A DNA stretch of 56,856 nt from CAZVAN01 sp964625245 (GCA_964625245.1 CAZVAN010000002.1:1-56856); one strand, 5' to 3'. Counted from the first letter of the stretch, positions 41,241 through 50,523 are shown. The notes: a model not told the origin generated them from the letters alone. Made by a program: numbers and translations.

Positions 41241-41654
41241 ATGTATGACACACTCAGCGCCGTTCTAAAACAAAAGGGCTATAGCCTAACTTCCCCCCGT
41301 AAACTAATCTTTGAGCTAATGCTGAATAGCGGGCCTCTGACTATTGCTGAGCTAATAGCCAAAGCTGGGGACACAATAGACCGAGCCACGGTCTACCGGA
41401 CGACCGAATTGTTTGAAGAACTTGGTATTGCCCACCGTTTGAATATCGGCTGGAAGTACAAGTTGGAACTCAGCGACGCGTTCGTTGGACATCATCATCA
41501 CCTGCACTGCACTAACTGCGGTAAAACCTATGATTTACCAGCAAATACGATGCTCGAGACAATGATAGATTCAGTAGCCGCTAAGGAAAGTTTCTCGCCC
41601 CGTGGCCACCAGTTAGAAATTTATGGACTGTGCGCTCAGTGCTCTAAGAACTAA
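41241..41654 (+). CDS. Fur-family metal regulator (Fur/Zur-like)
   Basis: 137 residues from the ATG: winged helix (KGYSLTSPRKLIFELML; TIDRATVYRTTELFEELGIAHR) and a dimerisation/metal domain with HHHHLHCTNCGKTYDL and CAQCSKN, two CxxC zinc sites plus a four-His run. Pairing with a ZIP importer favours a zinc or iron sensor. The TTG-start reading nine codons longer lies over the promoter and is rejected. Confidence 0.9.
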   Translation: MYDTLSAVLKQKGYSLTSPRKLIFELMLNSGPLTIAELIAKAGDTIDRATVYRTTELFEELGIAHRLNIGWKYKLELSDAFVGHHHHLHCTNCGKTYDLPANTMLETMIDSVAAKESFSPRGHQLEIYGLCAQCSKN

Positions 41655-43123
41655 GCCCCGCCTGTTATGGCTCCACTGGGGTCGACGATTTCGTTCTTTA
41701 CAAGGAAAAATACTGCTACGGCCGCAACCAGCGCCAGACCAGCGCCTACATGCAGCGCTGATTGGTAGCCATGAACCTGGGCATACTTGGCGGCGACTCC
41801 CGCGTGAGTCTGGGTTTTAACGGTGGAAAATGCTACAGCCGACAGGACCGCTAGGCCAATGGCTCCACCGACTTGCTGAGAGGTATTTAGGACTCCGGAA
41901 GCAATACCCGAAAGTCGCTTGGGTACTCCAGAAGTGGCCGCTAATGTGCCTGAAACGAACGTCAAACCCATACCCGACGCCACTAGAGCCAGACCGGGAA
42001 AGACATTGTGCCAATAGTTACCGCCAACCTTCATGGTGTGGGCAATTACAAACAGCCCCAGCGCCAAGACAAGCGGGCCAAGATTCAGGGTTGGCTTATA
42101 GCCAATTTTAGGTACGATCTTGGATACGACACCGGAAAGAGTCGCAATCACCAGCGTTACCGGCAAGAAGCAGACACCGGTTTTAACTGGTGAAAAGCCA
42201 AGAACTTGCTGAACGTAAAGCGTCATGAAGAAGAACATAGAAAATAACGTGCAGGATATTGCCAAAAATGCGGCGTTACCACCAAGCACGTTGCGTATCC
42301 GGAACAAACTGAGCGGCAGCATTGGCTGTTTAGACTTGCGCTCGTTAATCACAAACCCAATCAGCAGCACGATCCCGGCAGCGATAAACTCCCACACGAT
42401 TTTGGAATTCCAGCCGTCTTTAGGCGCTTTAGAAAGCCCGTAGACCAAACTCATAAGTCCGGCTGTGGCCAGAGCTGCGCCTGGCAAGTCGAGTTTCAGC
42501 TTCTTATTATCTTCCCCGATGTGATGGGGTAGCATACGTATCGATGCCAAAAGCACAAAAATACCAACCGGAACATTTACGAAGAAGTTCCAGCGCCAGT
42601 TGAGGTATTGAGTCAATATACCGCCCAGCAGCAGCCCCACGGCAGCGCCGCCAGCTGATACTGCTGCCCAGATACCAAGGGCTGTATTGCGTTCTTGGCC
42701 CTCTTTAAACTCACTAATAACGATTGATAGAGCCGCTGGGGACATAAATGCGCCCGCCAGACCTTGAGCTGCTCGGGCGATAATAACTTGGGTATCAGTA
42801 GCAGCCATCCCGCACAAAAATGACATCAAGGCGAAGAAAAAGACCGAACCTATAAATATATTTCGGCGGCCGTAAATATCGGCCGCGCGACCTCCGAGCA
42901 ACAAGAATCCACCAAAGGTCAAGGTATAGGCCGTGACGACCCATTGTAAATTATTAGAGGCAAAGTGTAGGGCGCTAGCCATGCTCGGCAAAGCAACATT
43001 AACCACGGTGACATCGAGAACGACCATGAATTGGGCGATTACCAGCAGTGCTAGGATTAACCACTTATTTTCAGCGTGTTTTGAGAGATTTCGATTTCGT
43101 TCTGCGTTTTTAGTATTAGCCAC
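41651..43123 (-). CDS. MFS drug exporter, DHA2 (14-helix) type
   Basis: 490 residues with about 14 membrane helices. VVLDVTVVNVALPSM in helix 1, GRAADIYGRRNIF in loop 2-3 and AAVSAGGAAVGLLLGGILTQYLNWRWNFFVNVP in the helix 5 region identify the EmrB/QacA group of proton-driven multidrug exporters. GTG start with AAAGGA upstream. It ends over the convergent Fur gene by four bases. Substrate is not predictable. Confidence 0.92.
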   Translation of the reverse strand: MANTKNAERNRNLSKHAENKWLILALLVIAQFMVVLDVTVVNVALPSMASALHFASNNLQWVVTAYTLTFGGFLLLGGRAADIYGRRNIFIGSVFFFALMSFLCGMAATDTQVIIARAAQGLAGAFMSPAALSIVISEFKEGQERNTALGIWAAVSAGGAAVGLLLGGILTQYLNWRWNFFVNVPVGIFVLLASIRMLPHHIGEDNKKLKLDLPGAALATAGLMSLVYGLSKAPKDGWNSKIVWEFIAAGIVLLIGFVINERKSKQPMLPLSLFRIRNVLGGNAAFLAISCTLFSMFFFMTLYVQQVLGFSPVKTGVCFLPVTLVIATLSGVVSKIVPKIGYKPTLNLGPLVLALGLFVIAHTMKVGGNYWHNVFPGLALVASGMGLTFVSGTLAATSGVPKRLSGIASGVLNTSQQVGGAIGLAVLSAVAFSTVKTQTHAGVAAKYAQVHGYQSALHVGAGLALVAAVAVFFLVKNEIVDPSGAITGGA

Positions 43124-43251
43124 TGGTGATACCCGTCCTTTCTAACTCCTCCATTTTGAACTTTAAGTTTTAAATATATAACAACGGCTAGCGATTTGAC
43201 AGTAAAATTTTGTCTCGCCAGCCAAAATGCTTTAGGTTAAACTGAACGAGG

Positions 43252-44430
43252 ATGCATAAAAAAGAAAAGGTCATAATTGCGGGCGGCGGCTTTGGTGGGA
43301 TTAAGGCGGCCTTAGAACTAGCCAACAAGCCAGAGTTTGACGTAACCCTTATTTCAGATCAGCCAAATTTTCGCTATTATCCTACCCTCTATCACGCCGC
43401 CACCGGTGGCAAAGTAGCGGCTTCGTCCATCCCGCTTGACGAAATCTTTAGAGACAAGGGTGTGCAAGTCGTCACCGATTCAATCAAACACATTAATCGC
43501 GACAAAAAAACCGTAATTGGTAAAAAGTCTTATGAGTACGACACTTTGATACTGGCGTTGGGCGTCGTTACTAATTTCTTTGGCATTAAGGGTCTGAGTG
43601 AATATGCTTATGGCATAAAGACTATTGAGGAGGCTCAGCGACTGCGAGACCACATCCATAAACACCTGGTTGATGAGCGCAAACCTGACCTGAATTACGT
43701 AGTCATTGGCGGTGGCCCAACCGGCGTGGAACTGGCCGGAGCCTTGCCCAGCTATATCCGCCACATCATGGCCCGCCACGGTCTAAAAGACACTCGTGTC
43801 CACGTAGATCTAGTCGAAGCTGCTCCGCGGCTGATGCCGCGCATGCCGCGAGCCTACTCCAAGGCTCTAGCTCGCCAACTCAAAAAAATGGGTGTCAAAC
43901 TCTATCTTGGCGAAACCGTTGAGGCTGAAACCGCTGACTTTCTCAATTTCTCCGAGCATACCCTGGAAAGCCACACCGTAATCTGGACAGCCGGCGTTAC
44001 CAACCACCCGTTTTTTAAAGACAATAATTTCACCTTAACACCGCGCGGAAAAGTACTAGTTAACGAATATCTGGAGACCGAGCGTCATATTTACGTGGTG
44101 GGTGACAACGCCGACACTACCTATTCCGGAATGGCGCAAACAGCCTTGCATGACGGTAAGACCGTGGCTCACAACTTGATCCGCCAGTTTAATGACAAGC
44201 CAAGACTCGCCTACGAAGCGGTTAAGCCAGCTTATGCCACGCCAGCCGGACCGCGTTGGGCGGCATTACTTTGGGGGCCATTCCATACTTACGGCTGGTT
44301 GGGTTGGGTTTTGCGTAGCGCCGCCGATTGGATAGCCTATCACGACCTGGAACCGGTCTGGCAAGCTACCAAACACTGGATGGCGGAAATCGGCGAAGAA
44401 GAAACCTGTCCGGTTTGCAAGTCTGACTAA
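43252..44430 (+). CDS. ndh: Type II NADH dehydrogenase
   Basis: 392 residues, single-subunit FAD enzyme that oxidises NADH without pumping protons. FAD site IIAGGGFGGIKAALEL, NADH site YVVIGGGPTGVELAGALP, and the second FAD motif IYVVGDNADT. The C-terminal part (DWIAYHDLEPVWQ) would bind the membrane. The very end, EETCPVCKSD, adds a CxxC pair unusual for NDH-2. A TAAACT box lies eight bases before the ATG. First gene of the redox island. Confidence 0.9.
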   Translation: MHKKEKVIIAGGGFGGIKAALELANKPEFDVTLISDQPNFRYYPTLYHAATGGKVAASSIPLDEIFRDKGVQVVTDSIKHINRDKKTVIGKKSYEYDTLILALGVVTNFFGIKGLSEYAYGIKTIEEAQRLRDHIHKHLVDERKPDLNYVVIGGGPTGVELAGALPSYIRHIMARHGLKDTRVHVDLVEAAPRLMPRMPRAYSKALARQLKKMGVKLYLGETVEAETADFLNFSEHTLESHTVIWTAGVTNHPFFKDNNFTLTPRGKVLVNEYLETERHIYVVGDNADTTYSGMAQTALHDGKTVAHNLIRQFNDKPRLAYEAVKPAYATPAGPRWAALLWGPFHTYGWLGWVLRSAADWIAYHDLEPVWQATKHWMAEIGEEETCPVCKSD

Positions 44431-44481
44431 GACGACCTTAAGCCGCCTCTCAGGCTTTAAGCTGATATTATTAGGTATAAC

Positions 44482-46005
44482 GTGAAGCAACTAACTTTAT
44501 TTATACAGAAGATGGGTGATGGCTTGGATGCCCAGCTGGACAAGCTGACAACTTACCGGCTGGTTCTATATCTTTTATGCATCTATGTAGGCGTGGCTAG
44601 CCTGCTGGGCTTTGCTGGTAAGTTGGGCTTTAGCGGTTTGTCGATTCTGGGCTCGGTCGTATGGTTAGTGGCGGTTTGCCGGGCAACTAACTGGTCGATT
44701 AGCAAGTTTTTTAAATTGCCCCGCAACCATGAATCCGACCTGATATCGGCCTTGATATTGTCATTAATTCTAACACCGGCTAGTGACCTTCATAGCTATG
44801 TGGTTCTGGCCGGAGCCGGCGTGGCGGCCATGGGCTCTAAGTATTTGCTGACATTTTACAGACGCCATATTTTTAACCCGGCTGCTCTTGGCGCCTTTAT
44901 ATCGGGAATTTTGTTCCACCAATACGCCAGCTGGTGGGTGGGGACTCATACTCTGGCTCCGTTTCTGCTCATTGGCGGTCTGCTAATCTTACGTAAAATG
45001 AAACGAACCCAGATTGTCGGCCTGTTTGTTTTTATTTATCTGGCATATCTAATTCTGCATAGCTCTACCGGTATTACCGGTCACCTGATATGGGTCGGTC
45101 TGGTTTCCACTCCCCTGTTATTCTTTACCACCGTCATGTTGACCGAGCCGCTTACTTCGCCAACTTCCTTCAGGAAAGGCCTGGTATATGCCGCGGTGGT
45201 GGGGCTGCTATATTCAGTTGCCGCCGCTCACTTTTCGCCGGAGAAAGCTTTGCTAGCTGGTAACGTCCTGGCCTTTGCTATGACGCCTAGCCGCAGCCTG
45301 CTCTACAAACTCATTAATCGGAGCAAAGAGGCGGAAGGCATCTATAGTTTTACCTTTGAGTCACCGCGTAAAATCAATTTTCAGGCTGGTCAGTACATGG
45401 AGTGGACCTTGCCGGGAGTAGCCGCCGATAGCCGCGGCAACCGCCGCTATCTGACTGTGGCCAGCTCGCCGACCGAGGAAAATCTAATGTTTACCGTCAA
45501 AATCCCGAGCCAGTCTAGCAGCTTCAAGACTAGTCTTATGAACATGAAACCAGGTGATCAGATTCTGGCTTCTCAGTTGGGAGGGGATTTTACGCTGCCC
45601 AAAGATAATACCCAGAAGCTGGCCTTCATTGCCGGCGGAGTTGGTATAACTCCTTTTCACAGCATGCTCAAATATCTGGTAGACACCAACCAGAAAATCG
45701 ACGCCCATTTATTTTATTCGTTGAATTCGCCGGCCGAACTGGCATATAAAAACTTGCTGGTGACGGCTCAGGGCCAGGGGCTAAAGAATCATATCGTTAT
45801 CAGTAAGGACGCTCCGGCTGGCTGGAAGGGTTTGACTGGATATATCGACGAAAGGTTAATTGGTGTCAGCCTACCTGATTACATGCAGCGCCACTTTTAC
45901 ATATCCGGCCCACAGGGATTTGTCTCCGCGGTGCACCAATCTCTGCTCCGACTCGGCGTTGAGCACGCACACATCAAGACAGACTTTTTCCCGGGCTACA
46001 ACTAA
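44482..46005 (+). CDS. NqrB/RnfD-like membrane domain fused to ferredoxin-NAD(P)H reductase domain
   Basis: 507 residues. Residues 1-275 hold about nine membrane helices with RRHIFNPAALGAF and LTEPLTSPTSF, as in RnfD/NqrB subunits. Residues 282-507 form an FNR module: GQYMEWTLPG, FAD motif RRYLTVASSP, NAD(P)H motif GGVGITPFHSML and a final YISGPQGFV. The usual covalent-FMN motif of RnfD is not clear (HSSTGITG is a weak candidate). The single chain could carry electrons from NAD(P)H to a membrane flavin. GTG start; convergent with apbE (4-base overlap). Confidence 0.82.
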   Translation: MKQLTLFIQKMGDGLDAQLDKLTTYRLVLYLLCIYVGVASLLGFAGKLGFSGLSILGSVVWLVAVCRATNWSISKFFKLPRNHESDLISALILSLILTPASDLHSYVVLAGAGVAAMGSKYLLTFYRRHIFNPAALGAFISGILFHQYASWWVGTHTLAPFLLIGGLLILRKMKRTQIVGLFVFIYLAYLILHSSTGITGHLIWVGLVSTPLLFFTTVMLTEPLTSPTSFRKGLVYAAVVGLLYSVAAAHFSPEKALLAGNVLAFAMTPSRSLLYKLINRSKEAEGIYSFTFESPRKINFQAGQYMEWTLPGVAADSRGNRRYLTVASSPTEENLMFTVKIPSQSSSFKTSLMNMKPGDQILASQLGGDFTLPKDNTQKLAFIAGGVGITPFHSMLKYLVDTNQKIDAHLFYSLNSPAELAYKNLLVTAQGQGLKNHIVISKDAPAGWKGLTGYIDERLIGVSLPDYMQRHFYISGPQGFVSAVHQSLLRLGVEHAHIKTDFFPGYN

Positions 46006-46730
46006 GCTAGTAGTGCTTGCATGCCGGCAGTCATAGAAATTTTGCCGGTTTTGTCTACCGCGTAGGCTTCATAGCCACGGGCTTGACCTCCAACGAAATT
46101 GAGGCCAAATTTACCTTGCACGAAAGCGGTGGTGGCCAGTACATCAGCGTTGATAATATCCGGGCCAACAACACTAATACTCAAAATTGAATCCGCTGGC
46201 TTACCTGTTTTTGGGCTAACAATATGTAGACCTCTCTCGTAATTCCCACTAGTTGCAATTGCCATATTTTTAACTGCAACGCCTGCGAGTATGGCGCCCC
46301 TGTTCTGCGGGTTTTGGATACCAATTTTCCAAACTTTATCGGAATCACTGGCTGCCAGGATATCGCCACCTATAGCTATACAAAAAGTATTGTAGCCGCC
46401 CTTTTTGATAATTTTAGCGGCCTCGTTTATCGCCCAGCCCTTGACATAGCCGGATGGGTCAAAAGAACCAGTGGCCCATGCCGAAAAAAAGCCTTGAGTC
46501 GCTTGCTCGGCTGCTTTACAGGCTTTAATTATGGCCTTTAGGTCCCGGCTCACGTTCGGTTCGGCAATCTCTCCCCTGCCGTAGCGTGAAACTTCGCTCT
46601 CTGGCTTATATGTACTAAATTGACTATCGATTTCTCTCAGCCGCGCAAAAACTTTTTCAAAGATAACTTCTTTGGCCCCCGGAATATCAATACTGACTCC
46701 CGTGCCCATTATGATTCGGCTGACTCTCAT
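46002..46730 (-). CDS. apbE: ApbE-family FAD:protein FMN transferase
   Basis: Attaches FMN covalently to Thr in target proteins. 242 residues, shorter than usual, with IDSQFSTYKPESEVSR, SGYVKGWAINEA, IAIGGDI and LATTAFVQG. No signal peptide or lipobox is visible, unlike most ApbE, so this one may act in the cytoplasm. It follows the FMN-binding gene by 12 bases and is the obvious modifying enzyme for it. Confidence 0.9.
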   Translation of the reverse strand: MRVSRIIMGTGVSIDIPGAKEVIFEKVFARLREIDSQFSTYKPESEVSRYGRGEIAEPNVSRDLKAIIKACKAAEQATQGFFSAWATGSFDPSGYVKGWAINEAAKIIKKGGYNTFCIAIGGDILAASDSDKVWKIGIQNPQNRGAILAGVAVKNMAIATSGNYERGLHIVSPKTGKPADSILSISVVGPDIINADVLATTAFVQGKFGLNFVGGQARGYEAYAVDKTGKISMTAGMQALLA

Positions 46731-46744
46731 ATCTAAATTGTAGC

Positions 46745-47209
46745 TTAACTCTGCGCAGCTTGATCAAGCGCCGCCTGCAATGATTGCTGAAAACCAAAGC
46801 TGGTACTGGTAGCCCCCGACACAAAATCGATGTTTGAAGCGTTTTGTTTATCTATTGCGGTCTGCTTTAGAAGCGGTTTGGAGAAAGTGGTTACCTCCAC
46901 CGAGTGGTTCTGGTCGCTCGGCATCTGCAAAAATTTAACGTCGGTTATTTTACCTCCGCTTATAACTGCAGCTACCTGTACTGTTCCGTACGGCGTATCC
47001 GTAGCATCGCCCGTGTAGGTGCCGTCTTTATATGTAACAGGCGTATTTTGGCTGGCCGAAGTGACACTACCCGAACTATTTGTTTGAGTAGAAGCCGCTG
47101 AGGAAGCCGGCGTAGTTAGATGGAAGTTTGAAGACTTTTTATTATTGGAATAGAGAACCATGGCCCCTAATATGGCTACGGCAAGGATTATAATTACTGC
47201 TTTTTTCAT
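46745..47209 (-). CDS. Membrane-anchored FMN-binding domain protein
   Basis: 154 residues: N-terminal signal-anchor (4-20), a Ser/Thr/Asn-rich linker (35-58) and an FMN-bind domain (60-150). The flavinylation motif SGATST at 131-136 predicts FMN on Thr136, the residue ApbE modifies. The domain resembles NqrC/RnfG and the Listeria PplA modules that carry electrons outside the membrane. A TAAACT box lies ten bases before the ATG. Confidence 0.9.
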   Translation of the reverse strand: MKKAVIIILAVAILGAMVLYSNNKKSSNFHLTTPASSAASTQTNSSGSVTSASQNTPVTYKDGTYTGDATDTPYGTVQVAAVISGGKITDVKFLQMPSDQNHSVEVTTFSKPLLKQTAIDKQNASNIDFVSGATSTSFGFQQSLQAALDQAAQS

Positions 47210-47377
47210 TGACCTGCTCAGTTTACCAAACCATAACTGAATTTACGCTGAGCTTGTCTTTTAATTAATTGCTTGCTATTTTTTGCGCCGTAATTCAAAC
47301 CACAAGCTTTTTAACCTTTATGGGTGTATATTTAGCAATATAAACGAATAATCTGCCTAAAAACACTAGTCAACAAA

Positions 47378-48745
47378 ATGCCAACTAAAAAACCTCTTAT
47401 AAGTTCGCTGCGTAACCTGATGATTCAAGAGGTGCCGGCCTACGCCAATAAATTCTATTATTCGCTTGGTTTTCTATCTATGATTTCGTTTGTGCTGCTG
47501 CTGGCCACCGGGCTAGTTATGGTTTTTTACGGACCAGACTGGTGGTTAACAGATAGCGTTGGTAAATATGTTAGAAGTGTTCATCTATGGGCCACCCAAG
47601 CCTTTGTGCTCTTTATCTTGCTGCATTTGATGGTCGTTTTCTTTACTTCCGGGTTTCGAAAACCCAGGCGCACTACATGGGTACTTGGCTCCCTGATGTT
47701 CTTGTTTGTTATAGCCGAGGCCGAATTCGGCTATGTACTTAGGGATGATTTTTCTTCCCAGTGGCGAGCTCTTCAAGGCGCCGATTTTTATAATGGCAGC
47801 GGATTAGGTTGGTGGATCAACTCACTTAATTACCGTCAGATTTACGGAATCCATGTTGTCTTGATACCAGCCATTATTATCGGCCTGCTGTTCATGCACT
47901 ATCTTCTAGTTCGGGTACTGGGTATTGCTAAGCCTTACCGAAAAGACAAAATAGCAGCGACAGTTAAGGCTGACCACGGCAAACTTTTTGCCAGAGGCGG
48001 CGTGTTAGCAATTCTGATACTTATCCTGGCGGTTATCTTCCCATCACCGTTCCTTAAACCGACGACTACTAAAGAAATCGCTCAAAACGATCCCAAACTA
48101 ATGGGCCAAACCCTAGTAAAGGAATTTGACCATAGCAGCGATACGGCCGGCTATATGGACAGCATTCAACCCTATAAGTTTGACACCCGGGCGGTTTTCG
48201 TCGAGCAGCCGTACGCCCAGCTGGCGGCTCTACAAAGTTCGCCTAACTTCCTGACAAAATACAACTCTGAGCCTGCTAGTCTTCAGGCTTCGCAACTATC
48301 AGCTGCTCGGGATTACTTTGATAATACTTACCCTCATATAGATAAGACCGCCAACCCCCTAATAACAGCTGTCGGTTCTTTAATAGATATGGGGTCTGCC
48401 GGTTTTTACCAGCCTGCCCTGAATGCCGCCAATCCCGAAGGTGCTTATGCCACTCGCTTTTTGGCCGATACTGGCGTACTTGATGATCGAGCCCAGGCTC
48501 TGAACATCACTACCGAACAATATGGCATGCTACGCGAAGAGCAAGGCCGAATTCCACCCGGCGCCTGGTGGTTGGCACCAATCGGGCTGCTGAATCACAC
48601 AGTTTTAAGTAATGACGAAAATGGCGATCGGGATGGCGCCGCGATATTGGGCGGATTATTGCTACTACTTGTCGCCTTTCCGTTCATCCCAGGTCTAAAC
48701 AAGCTACCCGACAAACTTAAAATTTATAAGCTCATTTGGCGTTAG
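47378..48745 (+). CDS. b6-type diheme cytochrome b with large extra domain
   Basis: 455 residues. Four N-terminal helices carry haem-ligand pairs His69/His83 and His159/His174; the 14 and 15 spacing is that of cytochrome b6. A fifth helix (about 207-224) leads to a ~190-residue soluble region without Cys or a CxxCH haem site, then a PPGAWW segment and a last helix (about 420-440). No Rieske protein, cytochrome c or oxidase gene is adjacent. It could oxidise or reduce quinol or accept electrons from the flavoproteins next to it. Confidence 0.88.
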   Translation: MPTKKPLISSLRNLMIQEVPAYANKFYYSLGFLSMISFVLLLATGLVMVFYGPDWWLTDSVGKYVRSVHLWATQAFVLFILLHLMVVFFTSGFRKPRRTTWVLGSLMFLFVIAEAEFGYVLRDDFSSQWRALQGADFYNGSGLGWWINSLNYRQIYGIHVVLIPAIIIGLLFMHYLLVRVLGIAKPYRKDKIAATVKADHGKLFARGGVLAILILILAVIFPSPFLKPTTTKEIAQNDPKLMGQTLVKEFDHSSDTAGYMDSIQPYKFDTRAVFVEQPYAQLAALQSSPNFLTKYNSEPASLQASQLSAARDYFDNTYPHIDKTANPLITAVGSLIDMGSAGFYQPALNAANPEGAYATRFLADTGVLDDRAQALNITTEQYGMLREEQGRIPPGAWWLAPIGLLNHTVLSNDENGDRDGAAILGGLLLLLVAFPFIPGLNKLPDKLKIYKLIWR

Positions 48746-48800
48746 TCAGTTCCGGCCATTCTATCTTTATAGTTTGTGCCGAGGTTGCTTAAGTTGAACG

Positions 48801-48829
48801 TTGCCTATTAACACTAATAAGACTAGGCT
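48801..48829 (+). promoter_or_regulatory. Promoter of the receiver-domain gene
   Basis: -35 TTGCCT (48801-48806), 17-base spacer, -10 TAGGCT (48824-48829). The GTG start at 48836 follows after six bases, so the mRNA is leaderless. Confidence 0.7.
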
Positions 48830-48835
48830 TAGTCG

Positions 48836-49234
48836 GTGCAGGTAAAGGTACTAATAGTTGACGATGACGATTACATGGTCCGCCTCTATAGGCGTCTATT
48901 TGAGTATGAAGATTTTGTGGTCTTTGTTGCTCAGGATGGACAGGCTGCTATCGAGCTAGTCAATGAGCTGCAACCCAACCTTATAATGTTAGATATCATG
49001 ATGCCGGTTATGAACGGTCTGGAGGCTCTTGAGATATTAAAGGGAGCGAAGCTCACCAAGGAAATCCCTATAGTAATGCTCACCAATCTGAACGACGCCG
49101 CCAATATTGAAAAAGCCAAGGCACTTGGAGCTGACGATTACCTACTTAAAAGCAACTTTGAAGGGGATTACATCATGGGCGTGGTTCGCAAATATATTCC
49201 GAGCCCTGCCCCGTTACCTTTGATAGGACGTTAG
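48836..49234 (+). CDS. Single-domain response regulator receiver (CheY-like)
   Basis: 132 residues, one REC domain: VLIVDDDD acidic pocket, phospho-acceptor Asp in LIMLDIMMP, MLTN Thr and YLLKSN Lys. There is no output domain and no histidine kinase gene nearby, so it acts as a phospho-relay or protein-binding switch, possibly on the pilus as in other small REC proteins (inference). GTG start set by the promoter spacing. Convergent with the helicase gene, 4-base overlap. Confidence 0.92.
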   Translation: MQVKVLIVDDDDYMVRLYRRLFEYEDFVVFVAQDGQAAIELVNELQPNLIMLDIMMPVMNGLEALEILKGAKLTKEIPIVMLTNLNDAANIEKAKALGADDYLLKSNFEGDYIMGVVRKYIPSPAPLPLIGR

Positions 49235-50412
49235 CCGACGCGGTAGTCGTCCGGCAGCATGGTAATGGCGTAGCCAACTTCATTAACCCGGCCGGCCCGG
49301 CCAATACGGTGAACATAATCTTCGTAGCTTTGAGGCACGTCGAAATTAATTACGTGGGTGATGCCAACTACGTCTATGCCCCTAGCCGCTACATCGGTAG
49401 CTACCAAGATGTTAGAGCGGTCTTCGCGGAAAGTATCCAGCGCCCGTTTGCGTTGGCCTTGATTTTTGCCGCCGTGCAAAGATACGCTTTTAAAACCACG
49501 CTCGTTGAGTTCTTTGCTTAGCCGCTCCACCCCGTATTTTGTACCACCAAAAATCAAAACTTTCTTAACTTCTGGCTTAATCAAGATATCGTGCAGTTTA
49601 TCAAGCCGTCCGGTTTTGCCGGAATAATGGACTACCGCCTGGTGGACATTTTCGCTGGTTTCGCCTACTTTGACATTGATAGTCACTGGTTCGTGAGTAA
49701 AACTCTGGATAAGGCGGTTAATCTCCGGACTGAGTGTGGCGCTGAAGAAGAACGATTGCTTATTTGCCGGCATTTTCTCGAGTATGAAGCTGACATCGTT
49801 GATGAAGCCCATATCCAGCATGCGATCTACTTCATCCAGAACTACCATACCGCAGTTCCCCAGATGTAACGTGCCTTGGCGCAAATGGTCTTTGATACGC
49901 CCCGGCGTACCTATAATGACTCGGGCGCCGTTTTTTAAATCACGAATCTGCTTGCTCAGCGGCATACCGCCAATCAGCAGCGCGCCAGTAAGGCCGGAAT
50001 TGCGGGCAATTAGTCGGCACTGCTCCTCTATCTGGATTGCCAGCTCGCGGGTTGGCGCAATAATCAGCGCCTGACCACCGCCATGCAGTAACCTATTAAG
50101 AATCGGCAGCGCAAAAGCCGCCGTTTTGCCAGTACCAGTGTTGGCGATACCAATAACGTCACTGCCGGCCAGGCCGTGCGGAATTGTTTTGTCTTGAATT
50201 TCAGACGGTGTTTTATAGCCTTTGGCAGCAATATTATTTTTTAGAAGCGGGTGTATAGCAAAGCTAGAGAACTGGTTGTCGGCTACGTAGTCGCTGGCCT
50301 CTACCGGGTTGGCTTCTTTGACGAATCGGCTGGGGTGAATGGTTGACTTTGCACCACGCGGCTGACGCCTGGTTTGGGGCCGCGGTTTTCGGTTAAATGT
50401 ATAGTTTGGCAT
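49231..50412 (-). CDS. DEAD-box RNA helicase
   Basis: 393 residues with the helicase motifs in order: Q motif (GYKTPSEIQDKTIP), I (ANTGTGKTAAF), Ia (PTRELA), Ib (TPGR), II (DEVD instead of DEAD), III (SAT), and VI (HRIGRAGR). A basic Arg-rich N-terminal extension (residues 1-45) may bind RNA. Probably helps ribosome assembly or mRNA decay. It has a ~105-base leader from its own promoter, as cold-shock helicases often do. Confidence 0.93.
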   Translation of the reverse strand: MPNYTFNRKPRPQTRRQPRGAKSTIHPSRFVKEANPVEASDYVADNQFSSFAIHPLLKNNIAAKGYKTPSEIQDKTIPHGLAGSDVIGIANTGTGKTAAFALPILNRLLHGGGQALIIAPTRELAIQIEEQCRLIARNSGLTGALLIGGMPLSKQIRDLKNGARVIIGTPGRIKDHLRQGTLHLGNCGMVVLDEVDRMLDMGFINDVSFILEKMPANKQSFFFSATLSPEINRLIQSFTHEPVTINVKVGETSENVHQAVVHYSGKTGRLDKLHDILIKPEVKKVLIFGGTKYGVERLSKELNERGFKSVSLHGGKNQGQRKRALDTFREDRSNILVATDVAARGIDVVGITHVINFDVPQSYEDYVHRIGRAGRVNEVGYAITMLPDDYRVG

Positions 50413-50523
50413 AAAAAAATAGATCCTTATTGGTTAGTTGGTTAACTCTGGTTACTACTTGCTTGAATGAAACCTGAGTATTAACGCTTAACTAAACCCG
50501 GATCCATTTGTAACAGTAACTAT

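Noticed and set aside
49231..50412. Inactive helicase because motif II is DEVD
   Set aside because: The Asp-Glu pair and all other motifs are intact, so the variant is probably active.
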